The position numbers and the translations under genes are program-made. From positions 36,380 through 100,379 of the forward strand of contig JAHJUE010000025.1 of assembly GCA_018829205.1 (NCBI GenBank): a stretch of 64,000 nucleotides of DNA, given 5' to 3'. Positions 1 to 8,617 of the stretch are shown here, one piece after another; the stretch's first letter is position 1; each line of letters begins with the position of its first letter. Below the pieces are notes generated by a model. The model did no database searches and had not been told where the DNA came from. It saw only the letters and a list, made by a program, of their open reading frames with translations. Source of the stretch: Bacteroidota bacterium (lineage in GTDB: Bacteria; Bacteroidota; Ignavibacteria; Ignavibacteriales; Melioribacteraceae).

Positions 1-1090
1 CTTCAAGAAATGAACCTGCGAAATTACCGGCTGAAATTCCGAAAATTATTCCGGCTATTCCGCCGGCTATACTTAAAATAATTGCTTCAATCAAAAATTG
101 AAGAAGGATATTCCTCTTTTTTGCACCTACTGCTTTACGGATTCCTATTTCTTTTGTTCTTTCAGTAACCGAAACAAGCATTATATTCATAATACCAACA
201 CCGGCGGCAAGAAGAGCAATTGCCGCAACTACATAGGAACCTAATCTAACTCCTTCGGTAATTTCATTTATTTGCGTAAGAATTGACTGATTTGAAAAAA
301 TACCGAAATCATTTTCTTCTCCGGCCGGTACTTTTCTGATAATCCGCATAGCTCCAACGGATTTTTCAATCAAATCTTCATAAGATTCTCTATCGAATGA
401 GGTTACAGTAATATTAATGCTTCTTGATCTTCTACCGTAAAAATTCTGATATGTTGAAATCGGTATTACCGCAAAGTTATCCTGGCTGTGACCGAACATT
501 GCGCCTTGTTTTTCAAGCACGCCTATAATTTTTAATTTATGTCCGTCAACTTTAATTTCCTGTCCAATGGGATTAATAAAATCAAATAAAACTTTTGCGA
601 CATCCGCACCTATAATTACAACGCGATTAAAACTATTAATATCGTTTTGATTAAACTCTCTGCCGTTTTCTATTACCCATTGATTATTAGGAAAGGCTTC
701 CTGCGTGCATCCTGAAAGCGAAATATTCGGATTTGTTTCTTTATTGCCAAATGTTAATACTTTTCCGAATCCCCATTGCTCTGCGCCGACGGCTTTAGCA
801 TCGGTCAGCATTTCTTTTAACCTGTAATACTCTTCAATTGTAATATCTTTTCTATTTCGATACCTTGCTCTATCATTATGACCGCCGCCTATTACAACAT
901 CCCATTTTTGTATCTGAAATGTGTTTTGGCCAAGCATTGATACGCCTTCTTCAATACTTGTTTGAAGCATCGAAATTACGGTGCTTATTGAAATAATAGA
1001 GAAAATCCCTACAATTATTCCAAGCATTGTTAGAGATGATCTTAAACGATTGGCGTTAAGCGAACTCAACGCTACTTTAATTATTTCCAT
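1..1090 (-). CDS. MacB-type ABC transporter permease, third paralog (3' end beyond the window)
   Basis: The reading frame runs from an ATG at 1088-1090 leftwards off the window. The translation begins MEIIKVALSSLNANRLRSS and has the MacB layout: N-terminal transmembrane segment (GIIVGIFSIISIS), large periplasmic domain, then the conserved VSVTERTKEIGIRKAVGAKK cytoplasmic loop before the last membrane segments. It is a close paralog of the next gene upstream (1147-2385) along its whole visible length, so it probably arose by tandem duplication. It is the last visible gene of the efflux operon that starts near 7025. The family exports substrates from periplasm to outside with a MacA adaptor and a TolC channel; the substrate cannot be told. 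Confidence 0.9.
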   Translation of the reverse strand, partial: MEIIKVALSSLNANRLRSSLTMLGIIVGIFSIISISTVISMLQTSIEEGVSMLGQNTFQIQKWDVVIGGGHNDRARYRNRKDITIEEYYRLKEMLTDAKAVGAEQWGFGKVLTFGNKETNPNISLSGCTQEAFPNNQWVIENGREFNQNDINSFNRVVIIGADVAKVLFDFINPIGQEIKVDGHKLKIIGVLEKQGAMFGHSQDNFAVIPISTYQNFYGRRSRSINITVTSFDRESYEDLIEKSVGAMRIIRKVPAGEENDFGIFSNQSILTQINEITEGVRLGSYVVAAIALLAAGVGIMNIMLVSVTERTKEIGIRKAVGAKKRNILLQFLIEAIILSIAGGIAGIIFGISAGNFAGSFLE

Positions 1091-1146
1091 ATATTTTCAA
1101 TGATACTTATTAATAATTCAGCATCAGGAAAAAAGGAAATACAAAT

Positions 1147-2385
1147 TTACTCGTACCTAAGAGCCTCAATCGGATCAAGGTTGGAAGCTTTATAGGCCGG
1201 ATAGGTTCCGAATGTTACACCGATCAGCACACATAACGTAAAGCCGATAATAACCCAGTCAATTGGAAACACTGCTTTCGCATCTAAGAATGAACCGGCA
1301 ATATTACCGGCGGCAATGCCGAGAATTATACCTACAAATCCTCCCGCCAAGCTTAAAGCCACGGCCTCAACTAAAAACTGGAATAATACACTTGATTTTT
1401 TTGCGCCTATTGCTTTTCTGATGCCTATTTCTTTTGTTCTTTCGGTAACAGAAACTAGCATAATATTCATAATTCCGACACCGGCTGCAAGTAGAGCTAT
1501 AGCTGCTATTACATAAGAACCAATTCTTACACCTGCAGTAATATCATTAATTTGTCTAAGCATTTGTTCATTCGAACGAATATCAAAATCATTTTCTACG
1601 CCTGGCTCAACTTTTCTAATAGTACGGAAATATCCTTCTGTAACTTCTATCAAATTATCATAACTTTCTCTGTCAAACGCCTGAACTGTAATATTAACAC
1701 TTCTATTTCTTTTACCGTAATATTTCTGATATGTAGTAATAGGAATTATGGCAAAATTATCCTGACTTTGTCCGAATACAGCTCCCTGACTTTCAAGAAC
1801 ACCAATTACTCTTAGTTTATGACCGTCCATCCAAATTTCCTGTCCGACAGGATTTATAAAATCAAAAACGGTATTGGCAATATCTTTTCCAAGCACAATT
1901 ACTTCCTCAACACTGTTTATTTCATTTTGCGTAAATTCTCTTCCCGATTCAATTATCCAATTATTATTTGAAAAAGCGCCGATAGTCACTCCTGAAATAC
2001 TAACATTAGGATTAGTTTCTTCACTTCCGTATTTAATACGCACTCCGAAATTCCATTGTTCGGCTCCAACGGACATTGCAACACCTTTTAATTTCTCGTT
2101 TAGTCTATAATACTCTTCAACCGTAATATCTTTTCTGTTTCTTATTTTAGCTCTTTCTTCGGGAGAACCAGTTCTAACCGACGGCCATTTCTGAAGCTGA
2201 AATGTATTTTTACCTAATGCCGAAACGCCTTCTTCTATGCTTGTCTGAAGCATACTTATAATTGTACTTATTGAAATAATCGAAAATATCCCTACAATTA
2301 TCCCCAGCATTGTTAGTGAAGATCTTAATTTATTTGCATGCAGAGAAGAAAATGCAACCTTAATTATTTCCCATAATTTATTCAT
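1147..2385 (-). CDS. MacB-type ABC transporter permease, second paralog
   Basis: This 412-residue inner-membrane permease has an N-terminal membrane helix at about residues 20-45, a periplasmic MacB-PCD-like domain, and three C-terminal membrane helices (about 285-400) with the loop MLVSVTERTKEIGIRKAIGA. The C-terminal PIEALRYE is typical of the family. Its start ATG shares one base with the stop of the preceding permease (2385-3623), so translation is probably coupled. No ATPase domain is fused; the ATPase is the separate gene at 3641-4369. Residues 24-56 are nearly the same as in the partial paralog downstream, while the 2385-3623 permease is more diverged. Confidence 0.93.
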   Translation of the reverse strand: MNKLWEIIKVAFSSLHANKLRSSLTMLGIIVGIFSIISISTIISMLQTSIEEGVSALGKNTFQLQKWPSVRTGSPEERAKIRNRKDITVEEYYRLNEKLKGVAMSVGAEQWNFGVRIKYGSEETNPNVSISGVTIGAFSNNNWIIESGREFTQNEINSVEEVIVLGKDIANTVFDFINPVGQEIWMDGHKLRVIGVLESQGAVFGQSQDNFAIIPITTYQKYYGKRNRSVNITVQAFDRESYDNLIEVTEGYFRTIRKVEPGVENDFDIRSNEQMLRQINDITAGVRIGSYVIAAIALLAAGVGIMNIMLVSVTERTKEIGIRKAIGAKKSSVLFQFLVEAVALSLAGGFVGIILGIAAGNIAGSFLDAKAVFPIDWVIIGFTLCVLIGVTFGTYPAYKASNLDPIEALRYE

Positions 2386-3623
2386 TATTCATACCTCAAA
2401 GCTTCAACGGGATCCATTTTTGCGGCTGTATAAGCAGGAGCAAAACCTGAAAGCACACCGGTTAATATTGAAATTACAATTGCTAAAATTACTGCGTCAC
2501 TTTGAACAGATGTCGGTAAAAACTGGTTTACTGCAATACTTGTAATAACGGCTAACCCTAATCCAATCATGCCTCCAAGAAGACAAATGATAGCTGACTC
2601 AGATATAAATTGTCCTAATATTGTTCTTCTTTTAGCGCCGATTGCTTTACGTATTCCAATCTCTTTAGTTCTCTCTTTAACCGAAACAAACATTATATTC
2701 ATTATACCAATAGCGCCGACAAAAAGAGAAAGTCCGGTAATAAATATTCCGGCAATTTGAATTACGCCAATTGTCTGATTAATATTTGTTAACAATCCTT
2801 CCTGCTGATTGATTGAGAAATCATTTACTTCATCGTGCTGCAGGCCTCTTACTCTTCTCATTATACCAGTGGCTTCCTCTTTTACAGCGTCAACCATTAA
2901 AGCATTAGGAGCTCTAACATTTATTGTAACTGATCTGAAGTGCTGCCTTTGCAGGTTTTTAAAAATAAATCCGATCGGCACGTAAACAAGATTATCAGGA
3001 TTCCAATTTCCCATTACCCAGCTTCCTTGTTCCTCAAGCACGCCAACGACTTTTAATTTATTGCCTTTTATTTTAACTTCATTGCCTAATGCGTTGCCTA
3101 AAGGAAAAAGTTTATCGGCGACAGTATAACCAAGGACAATAACATTTCTATTACCGTTACTTTCAAGTTCGTTAAAAAATCTTCCGCTGCTGAACGAAAG
3201 ATTTGTAGTCTCAATATATTCGTTAGTTGTGCCGGTAATATTGATGAATTCAACTAATTTCTCTTCATGTTTTACGGTCTGCTGTGTTCCTACCGAAGGT
3301 GCAACAGCAACAGGCAGTTTTGCAAGTTCCTTGTATTTTTCAAAATCCTCCAAATCAAGGTTTTTTCTGTTTCGCAGCTCCCACCAGGGTATATCATTAT
3401 TGAACCATTCCCATTTATCTATATAAATATTATCGGACCCCAATGAAGAAACGCCTGTCTGAAATGCCTGATCTATTCCTTTTATTGCAGTCGACATTGT
3501 AACAACCGCCCATACACCGATAATAATACCAAGAGTAGTAAGCACGGATCTTATTTTATTTGCTTTTATTGCCTTAAAGGAAATGACCAATCCTTCTTTT
3601 AACTCAAACAGAAAGTTTGACAT
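2385..3623 (-). CDS. MacB-type ABC transporter permease, first paralog
   Basis: This 412-residue permease follows the ATPase gene by 17 bp. It shows one N-terminal membrane segment (TLGIIIGVWAVVTMS), a periplasmic domain, and C-terminal helices around residues 285-400 containing FVSVKERTKEIGIRKAIGAK and ending DPVEALRYE. It is recognisably related to the two permeases downstream but clearly more divergent in the periplasmic part. Its place next to an ATPase, a MacA-like adaptor and a TolC-like protein supports a tripartite efflux role. Whether it pairs with one of the other permeases as a heterodimer or works as a homodimer is not visible from sequence. Confidence 0.93.
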   Translation of the reverse strand: MSNFLFELKEGLVISFKAIKANKIRSVLTTLGIIIGVWAVVTMSTAIKGIDQAFQTGVSSLGSDNIYIDKWEWFNNDIPWWELRNRKNLDLEDFEKYKELAKLPVAVAPSVGTQQTVKHEEKLVEFINITGTTNEYIETTNLSFSSGRFFNELESNGNRNVIVLGYTVADKLFPLGNALGNEVKIKGNKLKVVGVLEEQGSWVMGNWNPDNLVYVPIGFIFKNLQRQHFRSVTINVRAPNALMVDAVKEEATGIMRRVRGLQHDEVNDFSINQQEGLLTNINQTIGVIQIAGIFITGLSLFVGAIGIMNIMFVSVKERTKEIGIRKAIGAKRRTILGQFISESAIICLLGGMIGLGLAVITSIAVNQFLPTSVQSDAVILAIVISILTGVLSGFAPAYTAAKMDPVEALRYE

Positions 3624-3640
3624 CCTTTACCTCCTTGCCA

Positions 3641-4369
3641 TTATACTGTGACTTCCCTTTTTTCGGGAACAATTCTGTCTTGAACAATTGTATCAGTTTC
3701 AATCAGACCGTCTTTTAATCTTATAATTCTTTTTGCATGTTTCGCTATTTCTTCTTCGTGCGTAACAATAATAATTGTATTTCCCTGTTCATAAATATCA
3801 TTAAACAAGGCCATAATGTCCTGCCCTGTTTTTGAATCGAGATTGCCAGTAGGTTCATCAGCCAATATGATTGAAGGATTAGTAACAAGCGCTCTGGCAA
3901 CAGCTACCCTTTGTCTTTGTCCGCCGGAGAGTTCATTAGGTTTATGATGAATTCTATCGGACAAACCGACATGCTCTAATGCAAGTTTAGCACTTTCCTT
4001 CCGTTCATGGTTAGGAACACCTGCATATATTAACGGTAGTTCAACATTATGAAGCGCGTCCGAACGTGGGAGCAAATTAAATGTCTGGAATACAAATCCG
4101 ATTTCCCTATTTCTAATTTGAGCTAATTCATTATCATTCATTTCACTAACGTTCACACCGTTAAAATCATATAATCCTTTAGAAGGTGTATCAAGGCATC
4201 CTAAAATATTCATCAGCGTAGATTTACCCGATCCCGAAGGACCCATTATTGCGACGTATTCGTTTTTATCAATACGCAGGGATACATCTCTTAAAGCACG
4301 AACTTCCTCGGAGCCGACCTGATATATTTTAGCAATATGTTCTATATTAATAATGTTCATATTATTCAT
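3641..4369 (-). CDS. ABC transporter ATP-binding protein (MacB/LolD type)
   Basis: The ATPase subunit that powers the permeases downstream. Walker A is GPSGSGKST (about residues 43-51), the Q-loop lies in [12 protein letters not shown], the signature is [10 protein letters not shown], Walker B is [11 protein letters not shown], and the H-loop is IVTHEE. This pattern is the MacB/LolD/FtsE class. In E. coli MacB this domain is fused to the permease; here it is free-standing (242 aa). A second in-frame ATG lies nine bases downstream (4358-4360) and a GAGA-type ribosome site would suit it as well, so the protein may start MNIINIEHI. It lies between the adaptor gene (18 bp away) and the first permease (17 bp). 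Confidence 0.95.
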   Translation of the reverse strand: MNNMNIINIEHIAKIYQVGSEEVRALRDVSLRIDKNEYVAIMGPSGSGKSTLMNILGCLDTPSKGLYDFNGVNVSEMNDNELAQIRNREIGFVFQTFNLLPRSDALHNVELPLIYAGVPNHERKESAKLALEHVGLSDRIHHKPNELSGGQRQRVAVARALVTNPSIILADEPTGNLDSKTGQDIMALFNDIYEQGNTIIIVTHEEEIAKHAKRIIRLKDGLIETDTIVQDRIVPEKREVTV

Positions 4370-4387
4370 TTCTCTTTTTAGTGAAAA

Positions 4388-5653
4388 TTAGTTCTTAGAA
4401 TCTACGCCGAATTCCTTACCTTTAGAAACTGTAACCGTTGTGCTGTCCTGAAGTTCTTTAGAAATAGCTCTGTAAGGACCGCTTATAATTTTTTCATCAC
4501 CGGTTAATCCTTCTATTATTTCAATATAGGTATCATCGCTTATACCAGTTTTCACTTCAATTTTTTTAGCTTTGTTTCCGTCAACAATAAATACAACTTC
4601 TTTCGGTTTAATATTTTTTCTTGTAACAGGCTTTTCACCTTCCTCAGGTTCTTCCATTTTCTCTTGACGGGCAGTTACACTTTGAATAGGTACAGTCAGA
4701 ACGCCATTTTTTGTTTCGGTTTTAATATCTGAATCACATGACATTCCGGGTCTTATTTTTTCGCTAGGATGTAATATTTTAATTTTTACTTCAAAATTTA
4801 CCACTTCGTCTTGAGAACCAAGACCGGCTACCTTTGCGCTGTTTCCAATTTGAGTTACAGTTCCGAGAAATTTCTCATCGCCAAAGGCATCAATTTCAAC
4901 TTCTGCCGTATCACCAACAGATATTAAAACTACATCATTTTCGTCAACATCAACCGTAGCTTCCATATTATCTAAATCAGCTACAGTTAACATATTTGTA
5001 CCTTGACTGAACCCGCTTCCTAAAACTCTTTCACTTAATTCAACATTAAGGGCACTAACAGTACCGTTAATAGGAGAATAAATAGCAGTTTTAGCAAGAT
5101 TCTCTTGTGCTTCTTTTAATGATTCGCTAGCTTGAGCAACTATCGCAAGCTGCGATTCATATTGTCCTTTATTCTGAAGATAATTTGCTTTCGCCTGTTC
5201 AAGCTGTGAATCGCTTGCTAAACCTTTGTCATACAATCCTTGAACTCTTTTATACTCTGATTCAACTTGATCCAAAGTGGCTTGCCTTACATTTAAATTA
5301 GCTTCGGCAGATTTAAGACTAGCTTCCGCTCTATTTTTTTGCGCAATATAAATATCAGGTTTAATTCTAAGTAAGAGCTGACCTTTTTTCACATCGTCGC
5401 CTTCTTCAACCGGCAGTTCAACAATTTCACCGGTCACTTCAGGAGTTATTATTACCTGAAAAACAGGATTGATTTTTCCGGTAGCTGATACTACCTGTGT
5501 AATATTTCTTTTTACAACATCTTCAGTCTGCACCGATACTATTACCTCATTATTTCCGCCGAAGGCAACAAGACCCACAACAGTGAATAATAGAACAACA
5601 ATAACTCCGATAATTATTATTTTCTTTTTAGATTTCTTTTTACCGTTTGCCAT
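4388..5653 (-). CDS. MacA-type periplasmic adaptor (HlyD/RND membrane fusion family)
   Basis: A 421-residue adaptor linking inner-membrane permease and outer-membrane channel. A basic N-terminus and one membrane anchor (about residues 10-31, IIIIGVIVVLLFTVVGLVAF) are followed by a biotinyl-lipoyl-like half (PEVTGEIVELPVEEGDDV), a coiled-coil hairpin (about 95-185, repeated A/K/Q/E heptads), the returning lipoyl half (AIYSPINGTVSALNV), and beta-barrel and membrane-proximal domains. An insert near residue 330 is very rich in E/K (KMEEPEEGEKPVTRK). It sits 25 bp after the TolC-like gene and 18 bp before the ATPase, the normal efflux operon order. Confidence 0.94.
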   Translation of the reverse strand: MANGKKKSKKKIIIIGVIVVLLFTVVGLVAFGGNNEVIVSVQTEDVVKRNITQVVSATGKINPVFQVIITPEVTGEIVELPVEEGDDVKKGQLLLRIKPDIYIAQKNRAEASLKSAEANLNVRQATLDQVESEYKRVQGLYDKGLASDSQLEQAKANYLQNKGQYESQLAIVAQASESLKEAQENLAKTAIYSPINGTVSALNVELSERVLGSGFSQGTNMLTVADLDNMEATVDVDENDVVLISVGDTAEVEIDAFGDEKFLGTVTQIGNSAKVAGLGSQDEVVNFEVKIKILHPSEKIRPGMSCDSDIKTETKNGVLTVPIQSVTARQEKMEEPEEGEKPVTRKNIKPKEVVFIVDGNKAKKIEVKTGISDDTYIEIIEGLTGDEKIISGPYRAISKELQDSTTVTVSKGKEFGVDSKN

Positions 5654-5678
5654 TTATCTAATCCCCTTTTAGAAAAAA

Positions 5679-7025
5679 TTATTCAAAATCTTTATAGTTC
5701 AATTTACCCAAGTAATTTACCAACCTGTCTTTTAATCTGTAAAATTCAAATGTTGCGTCAATTTTATTGCTTATCGCAACAGAGTAATCTCTATCGGCCT
5801 GAAGCACGTCAAGTATTGTTCCGGAGCCGAGATTGTATCTTTCATAATTAATTCTTCTGTTTTCTTCGGCCGAAGTTAAATTTTTGGTAGCAACATCCAA
5901 ACCTTTTTTAGCTGCTTGAAAGTCCTGGTAACCCTGTTTAACTTCCACTTTAATTTGTCTTTCCAAAGCTGTTAAATCTTCTTCAACATTTTTAGCGCTG
6001 ACTTCAGCAATTTGAATTCTGTTTTCGGTATTAAAATTAGAAAATATGGGCAGACTTAAAGTTAGCCCAAGAGAGTACGCTTTTCTGTCAAAAAGATTTC
6101 CCGGTTCGGTTGCTCTAGTTGAAAATCCGTAATTACCAGTCAAAGAAGGAAGAACACCCCCAAATGCCGCAGATACACCGCTTTCGGCGCTTTGAAGAGA
6201 ATACTTTTGAGACTGGTAGTCTTTTCTGTTTGTCAATGCTTCTGATACTAAAGAAGTTATGTCACCGAATTGAGACTGGAAGGAATCAGATTTAAGTTCT
6301 TTTGCTTCAGCAAACGGGTCAACAAATTCATAATCTTCCAATACGTCCAAGGCTAAAAAATTAAGCAAGGTTGATTTTGAATTCTCAAATAAGTTCTGCT
6401 GCTGAATTAGAAGAAGTTCCGCGTTGCCGAGCTGAACCTGCTGAGAGTATACATCTGCAATTGCTACTGAACCTAATCTATTTCTTTCCTGCACCTGTTC
6501 CAGGAATTTTTTATTAAACTGAACATTATCTTCTCTTACCTTAACCAATTCTGCTTGTCTTAATACGTTATAATAAAATTCCATAGTTTGAAAAACAGTG
6601 TTTTCTTTTAATCTTTCAAAGTCCAGTTTTGCTGACTCCAAATCATCGGACCTGCCTGAAATATTAGCATAATTAGCCAATCCGTCAAACAATGTAACAT
6701 TTCCGCCGGCGCCTAAAGAAAAATCTCTTGATTCAGTTTCCGAAGCTCCGAAAACTCTTGGAACTCCGAATTCATCAATCTGCGTACCCCCAATATCGGT
6801 TATTCTTTGCCAGCCCCATGAACCGGAGGCGCCTAGACTAGGCAATAAATTACCCCAAGCGCTTTTTAAGTTAGACTTATTAACTTCGAGGTTATTTTGA
6901 AATTTAATAACATTTGAATTTCTTTGAAGTGCAATAGATACAGCTTCAGTTAAAGTAAGTTTCTGTTGAGCAAATAAGCTTGTGGATATCAAGAATGCAC
7001 AGAAAAGAACTAGGTATTTTTTCAT
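5679..7025 (-). CDS. TolC-family outer-membrane efflux protein
   Basis: This 448-residue protein starts with a clear signal peptide (MKKYLVLFCAFLISTSLFAQ, cleavage after SLFAQ or FA). Two tandem OEP-type halves follow: long alpha-helical stretches (about 85-205 and 335-430) separated by amphipathic beta strands, as expected for the TolC tunnel plus barrel. The first half carries the usual AVSIALQRNSNVI motif, and YNLGSGTILDVLQADRDY is the conserved second-half signature. It is the first gene of the leftward efflux operon; the 178 bp before it are AT-rich and free of genes, the likely promoter region. Confidence 0.94.
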   Translation of the reverse strand: MKKYLVLFCAFLISTSLFAQQKLTLTEAVSIALQRNSNVIKFQNNLEVNKSNLKSAWGNLLPSLGASGSWGWQRITDIGGTQIDEFGVPRVFGASETESRDFSLGAGGNVTLFDGLANYANISGRSDDLESAKLDFERLKENTVFQTMEFYYNVLRQAELVKVREDNVQFNKKFLEQVQERNRLGSVAIADVYSQQVQLGNAELLLIQQQNLFENSKSTLLNFLALDVLEDYEFVDPFAEAKELKSDSFQSQFGDITSLVSEALTNRKDYQSQKYSLQSAESGVSAAFGGVLPSLTGNYGFSTRATEPGNLFDRKAYSLGLTLSLPIFSNFNTENRIQIAEVSAKNVEEDLTALERQIKVEVKQGYQDFQAAKKGLDVATKNLTSAEENRRINYERYNLGSGTILDVLQADRDYSVAISNKIDATFEFYRLKDRLVNYLGKLNYKDFE

Positions 7026-7203
7026 TTTCGCTCCTCATTAAGACGGTTTTATTTAAATTTATTTTAATTTCTTTGCCCTTTTGACGTAACCTTATTATTA
7101 AAAGTTACATTTTAATTAAGATAAAATAACTATTTTTTTGAGTTCTTCAGCAAACGATAAGTTTAACAATCGAATTGGAATAAATGTTTTTGAAATCGGT
7201 TAA

Positions 7204-8607
7204 TTATGTGTTTAGAAATTTATCTTTTATTTTTAATAAATACTGATATGCTTCTTCATAATTATTACCAATTTCACCTTCTAAAATTGCTTCTTCAATT
7301 GCGGATTTTATTTCTCCAACTTTTTTTGAGGGAGTTAAATTGCATATACTCATAATTTCATCTCCTTTAACCGGAGATTGAAACGCTCTTAGTTTATCTT
7401 TTTCCTGTACTTCTATAACTCTGTTCATCACTCTATTATAATTATCAAGATATTTAGCAACCTTATTCGGATTCTTGCTTGTAATATCGGCTCTGCACAA
7501 AGTTATCAAATCATTTAAATCCTCATCCGCCGTAACAACAAATCTTCTTATTGCGGAATCCGTGACATCGTCGTCAACTAATGCAATAGGACGCAGGTGA
7601 AGACGTATTAGTTTTTCAATATATTCCAATTTGTTTAACGGCATTCTCATTCTATTAAATATATGCTTCATCATTCGCGCGCCCAATTCTTCGTGACCGT
7701 GAAATGTCCATCCGGTACCTTCCACAAATTTTTTGGTCGCAGGTTTTGCAATATCGTGAACAAGTGCTGCGAATCTAAGCCATACATCATCGGTATTCTG
7801 CGAAATATTATCCACTACCTGGCAGGTATGCAGGAACACATCCTTGTGGTGATGATCCTGCCGTTGTTCCACTCCGCCCAGACTTGCAACTTCAGGAAAT
7901 ACTACATCCATTACTTTTGAATAATATAGAAGTTTTAAACCGATTGAAGGTCTGGGAGAGGAAAGAATTTTCAAAAATTCATCCGTAATTCTTTCCTGGG
8001 AAATAATTTTTAATCTTTCTGCAAGTTGTTCGGCTGCCAGTAAAATACTATTGTCCACTTCAAATTCAAGTTGAGAGGCAAACCTGAAAGCGCGCATTAT
8101 GCGAAGAGGATCATCATTAAATGTAATTATAGGATCAAGCGGGGTCTTTATTACTTTATTAATTATATCATTTACACCATCGAATGTATCAATTAATTTT
8201 CCGAATGAATTAGCATTTAAAGAAACCGCAAGGGTATTAATTGTAAAATCTCTTCTTTCTATATCTTCTTGAAAAGATCCGGCTTCAACTTCAGGATTCC
8301 TACTTTCTTTTTTGTAGGATTCCTTTCGTGCTCCTACAAATTCATAATCAAAATTATTATAATTAAAATGAGCTGTACCGAAATTTTTATAAACCGATAG
8401 AGTTTTAATGTTCAGTTTATCGGCTAATTTTTGCGCAAAATTAATACCGTCGCCAACTATTAAAAAATCTACTTCTTTCTTATCTTTTTCTAGAATTAAA
8501 TCTCTAACAAAACCGCCAACGACATAAACTTCACATTCTAATTCAGCAGCAAGTTCTGAAATAATAGTATAAATTTTCTTAGAACTGAAATATTTATTAA
8601 AATCCAT
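7204..8607 (-). CDS. cca: CCA-adding enzyme / poly(A) polymerase family nucleotidyltransferase with HD domain
   Basis: A class II tRNA nucleotidyltransferase-type protein (about 467 aa). The N-terminal domain has the polymerase-beta-like signature VVGGFVRDLIL and the metal-binding pair in KEVDFLIVGDG, then RDFTINTLAVSL and DPLRIMRAFRFASQLEF (RNA/NTP-binding neck). An HD phosphohydrolase domain follows (RFAALVHDIAKP, and FHGHEELGARMMKHIFNRM). I chose the ATG at 8605-8607 because the longer frame (to 8649) would overlap the upstream gene and adds an unconserved leader. The family adds or repairs the 3' CCA of tRNAs, relevant here because tRNA-Leu(CAA) at 22169 lacks an encoded CCA. Members can also be poly(A) polymerases; sequence alone does not settle which. 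Confidence 0.9.
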   Translation of the reverse strand: MDFNKYFSSKKIYTIISELAAELECEVYVVGGFVRDLILEKDKKEVDFLIVGDGINFAQKLADKLNIKTLSVYKNFGTAHFNYNNFDYEFVGARKESYKKESRNPEVEAGSFQEDIERRDFTINTLAVSLNANSFGKLIDTFDGVNDIINKVIKTPLDPIITFNDDPLRIMRAFRFASQLEFEVDNSILLAAEQLAERLKIISQERITDEFLKILSSPRPSIGLKLLYYSKVMDVVFPEVASLGGVEQRQDHHHKDVFLHTCQVVDNISQNTDDVWLRFAALVHDIAKPATKKFVEGTGWTFHGHEELGARMMKHIFNRMRMPLNKLEYIEKLIRLHLRPIALVDDDVTDSAIRRFVVTADEDLNDLITLCRADITSKNPNKVAKYLDNYNRVMNRVIEVQEKDKLRAFQSPVKGDEIMSICNLTPSKKVGEIKSAIEEAILEGEIGNNYEEAYQYLLKIKDKFLNT

Positions 8608-8617
8608 GATTTGATTC

